From Tilletiaria anomala UBC 951 (Eukaryota > Basidiomycota > Exobasidiomycetes > Georgefischeriales > Tilletiariaceae), in the NCBI RefSeq assembly GCF_000711695.1, contig NW_013547021.1, positions 399,367-463,366 of the forward strand: DNA of 64,000 bases, given 5' to 3'. The translations under genes and the position numbers were made by a program. Below, piece after piece: positions 57,434 through 64,000 of this stretch (positions are counted from its first letter, which is position 1; the number at the start of each line of letters is the position of its first letter). The notes beneath the pieces are model-generated. The model saw only the letters and a program-made list of their open reading frames with translations. It was not told the origin of the DNA and ran no database searches.

Positions 57434-58037
57434 GACATGCTATGAAGGACCGTGTCGCACGCTTGCTGCTTGGGTCCCGGGGGACAGCAACGGTTCAGCG
57501 TTTAGCCTGCGGAAAAGGAACATCTGTCCCAAACCATCATGAAGCTTCGGATCTGTCGAATGGTGTGAAGGAGCATGTGTGTTCTGTGGCCAGTGTAGGG
57601 GTGTGGCGTGGCCTGGCGCGTCGGCGCCTTTCTCGTTCTGCTTCGTGTTGTACACCACCGTGTCGCGTCATGCTACTCCCTCCCCGAAGATCAGTCTCGA
57701 AGAAGTGGCAGATATCCACAAAGGTACTATTACGTGGCTATGGGCAGAACAAGCCTGTAGGAAGACGTACTGGCACGCTGCCGCTTCCTTATCGCTGATG
57801 CTCTGAAAAATGAATACAGATAGACTACACGCTGTGTGCCAAGCAAGATGTTGTAGGTATCTCGGATGGTATCGCCGGGGTACGGTGCTGGTATCTTTGG
57901 GCGTCAAGTGTTACTCTCGCTGTACTAGGAAGAATCATCTGGAGAAAATAAAGAACATGACATGTTGCAACTGGCCTATGCGGATGCTGGGTATGGGATG
58001 CTGATGTTGTTACTTGAGTAGGAATCGTCGGGTGGGT
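57434..58037. other. Intergenic between DUF4451 gene and Swd2-like gene
   Basis: The 604 bp lie downstream of the DUF4451 gene and upstream of the Swd2-like gene, both on the minus strand. No gene seen. Confidence 0.5.
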
Positions 58038-59829
58038 CTAGATGGAGACACGGGGTGCGGCACCGTGAGCATTGTCGCCGCTGGACTCGTTGTCAACGGG
58101 CAACGAAGAGGGATAGACGTGACATGCTGATGCATGAATGCTCCATTTGGTGTGGTTGCTCATTGAAATCGTGACCCAGCGTCTGTTTCACAAAAAGGGG
58201 AGAGTAGGGGCGCCATTAGGCCGATGTGCTCGCGGTCCGAAACCAAGGTGACTAGGCACTTACTGGCACGAATGACACTTGCCTTCCATCAGGTCCACTC
58301 CTTCTGCAGATGGCCGAAGGACCACTGGTGGCCTGAAGAGAGTGAGGCTGCGCGGACTGACACCGTGGTGCCTCAGAAGGTGATATCTGTGTGAAATAAC
58401 AAGCAGCATCGGGTTGAGAATGAGACGGGGAAAGGACGCGTTTGCGACGAGAGAGAATGGCTCACCTGTACGACGAGTTCTTTAGGTGCAGCCAGCCCGG
58501 GTGCTTAGGGTCGCTCGCATCGCACAAGCCGCACCAGGCCTCCTTGCTACCTTTCAAGCCGGTGGACGATTTCTTCCCGCCGAGCCTTGCCGTGCGAACC
58601 CAAGCGGGGGTGTACACGTCGCCGGCAAACCTGGCGCCTTGCCTTTCGGGCGAGAGGTACGATGCTGTCGCACGCCGTTGCTCAGCGGGCGGCTCGGATC
58701 GCAGACGTCCCAGTGGGTGGATGAAGGGCGCGGGGAATGTGAGGTTGGTTGCCGGAGTTGAAGATGTACGATCCGGAGCAGGGAGGGGAGGGGATTTGGA
58801 TGGGGCTGGCGCGCGTGGGGAGGTAATCTCGATTCCGCTAGGTGAGCACGGCGGATACTGCCAAGGGTCGTAACGGTCGGATGATTGAGGACGATGAATG
58901 TGGCGTGGCGGTTCCGAGGCTGGTTCCCGATCGAGAAGGAAACGCTTTGACGGTGCGGCAACTTCGGACGCTTCTAGAGCCCGCTTGTTGGCTTTTCGCT
59001 GCTGTGTGACGGTGGAAGTGCGCGCACGAATCGGTACCATGCTGTCCATGAGCGACATGGCTTTGTGTTCCTGAAGAGACTGTACTGTTCTCATTGGAGT
59101 AGAGCACAGAGAGAGGCCAAGCCCGAGCCCGAGCCCAAGCCCAAGCCCGAATTCCGCCTTCTCATCACTGGTGACGAGGGCGATCGAGTTGCGCCTGGCG
59201 GGTCCAATCTCGAGCGTATCAGTCGATTCGTCCCTGGCGCTCGACACGCTTGTGCAGCACGAGAGCGCAGGCGACCAGCTTGGCGACGGCAAGCCCTGGC
59301 GCATCCAGTAGGGCATCTCGGCGGTCCGGCTGGCGCTCAAGAGCGCAAAGGGCAGGTCGCCGCCATACCACGATTCGTAGATGCGCGGAGTCAGTGCATT
59401 TCCAAATGTCGAGGGGAATGAGCCTGAGAGGGGCGAGCGGGGGCTGAACAGATGTGGGGGCGCAAAGGGAGAAAGGTCGTGTGAGGCGACGATCGGCGGG
59501 AGGGTGACTGCTGACGCGGATAGGTGGCCGGGGTCTTGGAGCAAATTAGCTCGGATGGGGTCGATCTTGAGCAAGGGGATCGCGCTGTGACGACGGGCGA
59601 AGCGGAGGCTAGGCAAGGATGATAATGATGAAGACAGTCCGTCCGGATCTGGTTCTTGCACACGGGGATGAGGCGGATGGCACTCCTCCACGCCGCGCTG
59701 ACGGTTCGCCTGCATGCTGGATACGCCTGCAATCTTACTCGACAGAGCATGTGTCGGCTGGAGTGGGGAAAGCTTGAGCTCATGCGGGCGCTTCCGATCC
59801 AGGGGCCGCAACAGCGCGTTGGCAGCCAT
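58038..59829 (-). CDS. DUF4451 fungal protein with C-terminal Cys/His (zinc-binding-like) region
   Basis: Exon 1 (59829-58466) is the long open frame. It does not end at its first stop: TACAG|GTGAGC at its 3' end is a donor, followed by exons 58386-58264 and 58182-58038, for 543 residues in all. The joined C-terminus reads VYTPAWVRTARLG, EAWCGLCDASD, GWLHLKNSSYRYHLLRHHGV, EGKCHSCQRWVTI and WSIHASACHVYPS. This is the DUF4451 pattern (CGLC, W-x-x-LKNS-x-Y-x-YH, H-x-G-[IV]S, C-x-x-C-x-x-W, W-x-x-H...CH) seen in uncharacterised fungal, transcription-factor-like proteins. The N-terminal 300 residues are Ser/Pro-rich, with a GLGLGLGLGLGL run and a basic KRALEASEVAAPSKRFLLD patch that could act in nuclear import. 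Nuclear regulatory function is inference. Confidence 0.8.
59108..59150 (-). repeat. Hexamer repeat coding Gly-Leu in the DUF4451 gene
   Basis: Six to seven near-identical hexamers (CCCGAG/CCCAAG on the + strand) encode alternating Gly-Leu on the minus strand, a slippage-prone low-complexity tract. Confidence 0.8.
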
Positions 59830-61454
59830 GCTTGATCAGGGATGGATTCGAAAGTTGTGCGCGGAGGGACGATAGTATGTGAACGGGTCAGGGCAGCTGC
59901 AGCGTCTAAAGCACCACGACATCGGATGTGAAGGGAAGAGACGCGGAGCAAGAAGTGGAATCCACTGCGACAGGGAAGGGCCTTCGAGCACCTGATTATA
60001 AAGGCATCCGACACACAATGTTAGAGAATCGTCGCTGAGATTACTTGTCCAGGTAGTGCGATCGCGGAGATGCGGACGATGCTCTTTCATTGGGGGAGAG
60101 GAGATCCATGCGGAGAGCATAGCCCTATGGCATAGCCTGCCAATAGGGGTGCTGCGCAGGACGAAGGGCTAAGCGACGTCATCTAGATGTAGGCGTATAG
60201 TGTGACCATGTGACATTTGCAGTCATGCTTGCGCAACAGGATTGTGTTCCTCGACCTGGATGGCATCTATTTTTTTTTCGGAGGCGTCTCTGCAGATCAC
60301 GGTCAAAGGTGTCAGAGCATGTCACAGAGCCCAGTGCAGATCCAATCGTAAATCGATTAGCGTCCTTGAACAGTGCTTGGGGGAGATTCTGCGAAGACTG
60401 GAAAGAAGAGAGAAGGAACGTTGTTCTTTGCGCCTCGATACCCTACGGAGGAGAGGAAGATCACGGGTGTATATGACTCGTTGACACCCGTGCCACGAAA
60501 GACCACGAAAGTGGAGAGGGAGAGGTGGAGGGAAAAAGAGGGCAATACCCCATTACAGCGATGAGGGCGAGATGATGTGTGGCGTCCCCTTCTGCAGGGG
60601 GATGCACGCATGCGACCTGCAAAGTGCCACAGGCAACGAACCAAACTAGCGGGCACTGAGGGAGAGCAGCGGCTGGCGCACGACCTCTTTTTCTTTCCGG
60701 GAAGCCCTGGTTCAGATGCACCCATCAAAGTCTCCTGGTCGCTCGTGCATGGTACATCTATGTACGTACTTGCGATGGTCAACAAGCGTCTTCCTTCCGT
60801 TGCACGCCTGCCCCTGCGAAGGGAGGTATTGGAGGAGAATAGCAGCGATGCGCTAGGCTACTTGGTGGTCACCAGTTTCGCGGCGGCGGTTAATAGCAGA
60901 AAGCCATCTGTGGTTGCTTGGTGTGCTGCGTGGAGACGAGAGGCCAAGGACACCACTGGACACGGTGCTCGTGATTGTATGGTGTGCCTGGACCCTTGTG
61001 GACTCGGGCTCTTTGCAACCCAGAAAAACCCTAACCCTTTCGCTTTCGATGCATGGGTGCGCATCTCAAGAAAAGTCGCCGATCATGTTTTGTACTGAGC
61101 AGTAGCAGCACGGCCGGGCACTGCAACAGCTATCCGCATTCATTCACCCACTTGCACCTTTTCAAAAAGAAAGAAAGAGCGACGCCGCGATCACGTGATG
61201 CAAGCTTGCGACACGACCCCGCCTGACATTGCACGCCCGCGCGCGCCTGAAATCCGACGCCAACGTCCTTCCTAGACTTGCTCCTCTCCACGTTTGTTTG
61301 CACCCGGCGGACGGCCTTCAACGCGCTGCACGACGTCCTGCTCACCCGCTCACTTCACACCAATACCATCCATAGCTACTCGGGCGTACACGCTCAACAT
61401 TACCAGCCCCAGTCTTAAACCTGGCCAGGCCAGCTCGACGGCAGGAGCGGCAAG
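59830..61454. other. Intergenic between divergent DUF4451 and CENP-W-like genes
   Basis: About 1.6 kb. A 173-codon + strand open frame (60577-61098) shows no recognisable domain and overlaps similar frames on the other strand, so it is not called. Promoters for both neighbours should lie here. Confidence 0.4.
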
Positions 61455-61709
61455 ATGCGCACATACCCGCGCGCAACGCTGAAGCGCCTTGTGCGTGCGC
61501 ACCTGCGCTCCAAGGCGCAGCCGGCGCAGCTGAGCGCCCGGGCAGACCTGTATATTTACCTCGCATGGGTCGTCTTCCTCCGGCGCCTCGCGCGCGAGAG
61601 CATCGTCGCGATGCAGATGGACGCCGACGTCGGCGTCGCGGCGAGTACGCGCACCATGGCACAGCGGCACGTGCGCTGCGCCGCGCGCCGGCTCGCAAGC
61701 CTCAAGTGA
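61455..61709 (+). CDS. CENPW: CENP-W-like histone-fold protein (CCAN kinetochore subunit)
   Basis: An 84-residue intronless gene. The opening YPRATLKRLVRAHLRSK is the signature of the CENP-W histone fold, followed by the helix ADLYIYLAWVVFLRRLARES and the final helix AASTRTMAQRHVRCAARRLA. Order and size match CENP-W/Wip1, which pairs with CENP-T and joins the CENP-T-W-S-X complex at centromeric DNA. Basic residues (Arg-rich last helix) fit DNA contact. Other small histone-fold subunits (NF-YB/Dpb4 type, CENP-S) have different opening motifs. The call rests on a short protein, so a profile search would be decisive, but the start motif is very characteristic. The GC-rich codon use resembles its RidA and WDR44-like neighbours. 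Confidence 0.82.
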   Translation: MRTYPRATLKRLVRAHLRSKAQPAQLSARADLYIYLAWVVFLRRLARESIVAMQMDADVGVAASTRTMAQRHVRCAARRLASLK

Positions 61710-62588
61710 AGACTTGGTCAGTGGGAAGGCGAGCGAGGTGCGCGACGCGATGCGGCACTACAAGGCAGGGATGGCGCGGCGGAGAGAGCGACGCTATTGA
61801 TTTGGAGCCGGGAACGCGGGTGCAAGAAACACTCGTCGGGGGATCCCCGCAGGAAGCACAGCTTTTCAGCCTGCAGACTCGATAGCACACAAAGTCAAAC
61901 GATTCGCAGCTTCATCGCCCCGATCGGTAGCGACTATCGCAGGACGTACACGATCACTTCACCTGGCGTCACTCGAGCAGCAAGCAGAACGCCTCGCCTG
62001 GACTCGACGTGCTCGAAAGCAGGGCACGCCTCAACACTCCCACATGTCCACGCAGTGCAGCTGTCCTATCGCACGGGGACAAACGCTTAAGCCGCGGCTC
62101 TAGCCCACGACCGCATACACGCAGATGCAGATGGGGCTACCACCTTCCGTCGCTCTGAGCCTGCGTCTGCCTGCGCACCTGCCGACCGGGGCACTCCTGA
62201 CAGCAGCATATCGCGGACGGGACACCGCACGACGGGCAGGCCGGGGCGGGGCGTACTGCGCGGTGGAGCGCTGCAACGTTTTGGTTTCGAGGTTGCGCCG
62301 GGACTTTTGCGCGCTGTAGATGGAGGGCGGGGGTCGTTCTGCAACGACGCAGGGGGGCGGCCGGTATCGAGCGGCAGCAGCTGCTACTATGTTCCCTATG
62401 TATCCAATAATAGTCTGGTGCGATGGCGCTCCACTGTGCATGCGCCGCTCTGTCACCGCGAGCGCTAAAGCAAGGCGGCGATTGTCATTTTGCAACGGTG
62501 TGGTACATACTTAGCGATCACTTGTTCACGCGGGGGGTCTGTGTCTATGTAGCGCTAGCATGTGCCTTGTGCCGGCAGTCCTTGCTCC
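61710..62588. other. Intergenic between convergent CENP-W-like and RidA genes
   Basis: The 879 bp between stop codons are GC-rich with many short open frames on both strands but no recognisable product. Confidence 0.45.
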
Positions 62589-63254
62589 TCATTCTTCTTT
62601 CTGCTCGTTGATAACGGCGGCGATGCACTCGACTTCGACGGCGACGTCGAACGGCAGGCGGGCGACCTCGACGGCAGAGCGCGCTGGTTTGTAGGGCGCA
62701 AACATCTGTCCCGGGGCCAAGGGTGTGAAGTCAGCGCAAGCTTTTCTCATCACTGGAGGCTGCAGGCGGCGGGCTCTCACCTTTTCATAGACGGCATTGA
62801 CGCGCTGAAAGTGGTTCATGTCCTTGAGGAAGACGGTGGTCTTGAGCACGCTGTTGCGGTCGGCGCCGGCGGCGCGCAGTACGGCGAAGAGGTTAGAAAG
62901 GGCCTGCTGGGTCTGCGCCTCGATGGCGCCGGGTGCGTCGCTGGGGGCGCCGCCGTCAACGATGCGCATGGTCGCGGGGTCAAAGGGGACGCAGCCGCTA
63001 ATGAACGCGAGCCCGTTGTGCACGACAGCCTGCGAGTACGGGCCCAGTGCGGCGGGCGCGTCGGTCGAGGCGCATGTCTTGTAGACTGGTGCGGGTGCGG
63101 ACGAGGACATGGTGTGTGAGGCTCTGCTGAACGCCGACTGCTGCTTCTGCGGGAGGTGAGCTGTGCGGGCGCGGACGAGTGCGGTGCTGCTGCTGCTGCT
63201 GGCCAACGGCGACAAGAGGCGGAGGGCACGTGGTCGGAGACGGTGTGCGAGCAT
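62589..63254 (-). CDS. MMF1: RidA/YjgF/Mmf1 family enamine-imine deaminase, two possible starts
   Basis: Hydrolyses reactive enamine/imine intermediates made by PLP enzymes and protects mitochondrial metabolism. Exons 63254-62781 and 62705-62589 join to 196 residues (GTGAGA...CAG intron, joining NAVYEK to MFAPYKPARS). Family blocks: STDAPAALGPYSQAVVHNGL, FISGCVPFDPATM, QTQQALSNLFAVLRAAGAD, VLKTTVFLKDMNHFQRVN and the end RSAVEVARLPFDVAVEVECIA, whose Arg binds the substrate carboxylate. The ATG at 63254 adds a leader rich in Arg, Ser and Ala without acidic residues, typical for mitochondria. A second in-frame ATG (63110) gives a 148-residue core of cytosolic size. Yeast has separate Mmf1 (mitochondrial) and Hmf1 (cytosolic) proteins; here one gene could supply both. 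Confidence 0.95.
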   Translation of the reverse strand: MLAHRLRPRALRLLSPLASSSSSTALVRARTAHLPQKQQSAFSRASHTMSSSAPAPVYKTCASTDAPAALGPYSQAVVHNGLAFISGCVPFDPATMRIVDGGAPSDAPGAIEAQTQQALSNLFAVLRAAGADRNSVLKTTVFLKDMNHFQRVNAVYEKVRARRLQPPVMRKACADFTPLAPGQMFAPYKPARSAVEVARLPFDVAVEVECIAAVINEQKEE

Positions 63255-63761
63255 GTGCTGCTGCTGCTGTATAGCAAGGATATGTGTGTGTGGCGATGCC
63301 CCTCTTCTGTGCAAGGATGACTAAGAAAGGGAGATGAGATGAAATGAAATGGATTCCATTCCAAACCACGTGGAATATACACGGAAGAGAAGCACAGAGG
63401 CGATTATGGGCGGGGATGATCCGTGGCAATGGGCAAAGGGGCCAGGTGGGCACGGCGCCAGTCTTTCTTACCCGTTAATACCCACCCACCTGATCACCGC
63501 CTCACCACCACCAACTAAGCCGCGTGGATGAAAGGAGATGCATGCATCCTGCTGGGTTAACACTCCGCCAGCTCTGCCAGACGGGGTGCTCGAGAGAGCG
63601 TGTGTGTGTGCGTGTGTATGTGTTCTGGTGTGTCAGGATACCCATGGACGAGCTCGCGCGCCTGGTGTAGCTAGCATCCCCGCAGGGAGACGCGGTTCTC
63701 TTGGCTGCACATTCCATCCTCGTGCGCCAGGCCTTGGAGCAACTCACCGCCCTCGTCGACG
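63255..63761. other. Divergent upstream region of the RidA and PQ-loop genes
   Basis: The 507 bp between divergent starts should hold both promoters. It contains a GT-rich microsatellite (63599-63634). No gene seen. Confidence 0.45.
63599..63634. repeat. GT-rich microsatellite
   Basis: TG/CG dinucleotide run with GTGTGTATGTG in the upstream region of the PQ-loop gene. Confidence 0.7.
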
Positions 63762-64000
63762 ATGGCGGTGATGATGATCGCGATGGCCAGCCGGCAGGCG
63801 ATCTCCGATTGGACCGGCACCGCCAGCTTTACGGTCTGGCTCTTTGCTCAGTCTCCGTGCGTGTCTCAGTACGTGTCTCGTTCTACCGCTGGGCTCCTGC
63901 TGATGCTTCGTGTATGCCAGCCAGGCAGATCCTCGAAAACCATCACCGCCAGAGCGTAGACGGGCTCAGCGGCCTCTTTCTCGCCCAGTGGATGCTCGGC
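63762..64000 (+). CDS. PQ-loop repeat protein (SLC66/Ypq-like vacuolar transporter), 5' part cut by window edge
   Basis: PQ-loop proteins such as yeast Ypq1-3 and human PQLC2 carry basic amino acids across the vacuole or lysosome membrane. Exon 1 (63762-63856) gives ISDWTGTASFTVWLFAQSP; after a 68-nt intron (63857-63924, GTGCGT...CCAG) exon 2 reads QILENHHRQSVDGLSGLFLA and QWMLG up to the edge. The join forms the PQ dipeptide inside the typical context (PQI-x-EN-x-R-x-SV-x-GLS-x-LFL-x-x-W-x-LG). The single short frame at the edge does not show this without splicing. The start could be a later in-frame ATG (MASRQAISD). The remaining membrane helices and second PQ loop lie outside the window, so the subfamily is open. 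Confidence 0.8.

Noticed and set aside
60577-61098. 173-codon + strand frame
   Set aside because: No recognisable sequence and comparable frames exist on the other strand; left as intergenic.

Overview
This window is nuclear DNA from a fungus, most likely a basidiomycete. Nearly every recognisable gene is eukaryotic and most are split by short introns (about 50-310 nt, usually GTGAGT/GTAAGT...CAG). Several gene types point to fungi (Opi3-like methyltransferase, Ran1-like kinase, Fmp46-like DUF1687 protein, DUF4451 protein, chitin-deacetylase-like enzyme, Nhp6-like HMG protein). A Stealth-family protein resembling Cryptococcus Xpt1 and the intron-rich gene structures favour Basidiomycota; Ustilaginomycotina is only a guess. 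There are no operons. I saw no rRNA, credible tRNA, CRISPR array or intact transposon.

Left part (1-18.7 kb): 5' half of mitochondrial Mn superoxide dismutase (-), methionine aminopeptidase 1 (+), Nhp6-type HMG-box protein (-), soluble phosphatidylserine decarboxylase with a 10-nt microexon (+), importin beta-1 (+), Fmp46/DUF1687 protein (-), an unrecognised Ser-rich protein (+), a decayed zinc-type alcohol dehydrogenase (-), and a secreted polysaccharide deacetylase (-).

Middle (18.7-34 kb): a gene-poor stretch, then a tandem pair of ferric reductase genes of which the upstream copy is a full-length pseudogene and the downstream copy is intact, then an RWD/DUF1115 protein (-) and D-amino-acid oxidase (+), then 3.9 kb without a gene.

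Right part (34-64 kb): a Ran1/Pat1-like kinase with a Gln/Ala repeat (+), 4.1 kb without a gene, an Opi3-like phospholipid N-methyltransferase with a GC-AG intron (-), proteasome lid subunit Rpn9 (+), an Xpt1-like Stealth sugar-phosphate transferase (-), 3.7 kb without a gene, a WDR44-like protein (+), a Swd2/WDR82 protein (-), a DUF4451 protein (-), a tiny CENP-W-like histone-fold gene (+), a RidA/Mmf1 protein with two in-frame starts (-), and the 5' end of a PQ-loop transporter (+) at the right edge.

Most genes are conserved housekeeping genes that act separately. One pathway link is visible: the phosphatidylserine decarboxylase makes phosphatidylethanolamine and the Opi3-like enzyme carries out later methylation steps towards phosphatidylcholine. 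I found no convincing new multi-gene system. The most informative items are the ferric reductase gene/pseudogene pair, the decayed dehydrogenase, the easily missed CENP-W gene, the MetAP1 without a zinc finger, and unusual splicing (microexon, GC-AG intron, hairpin in an intron). Exon borders were deduced by hand from splice signals, reading frame and remembered family patterns, not from transcripts.
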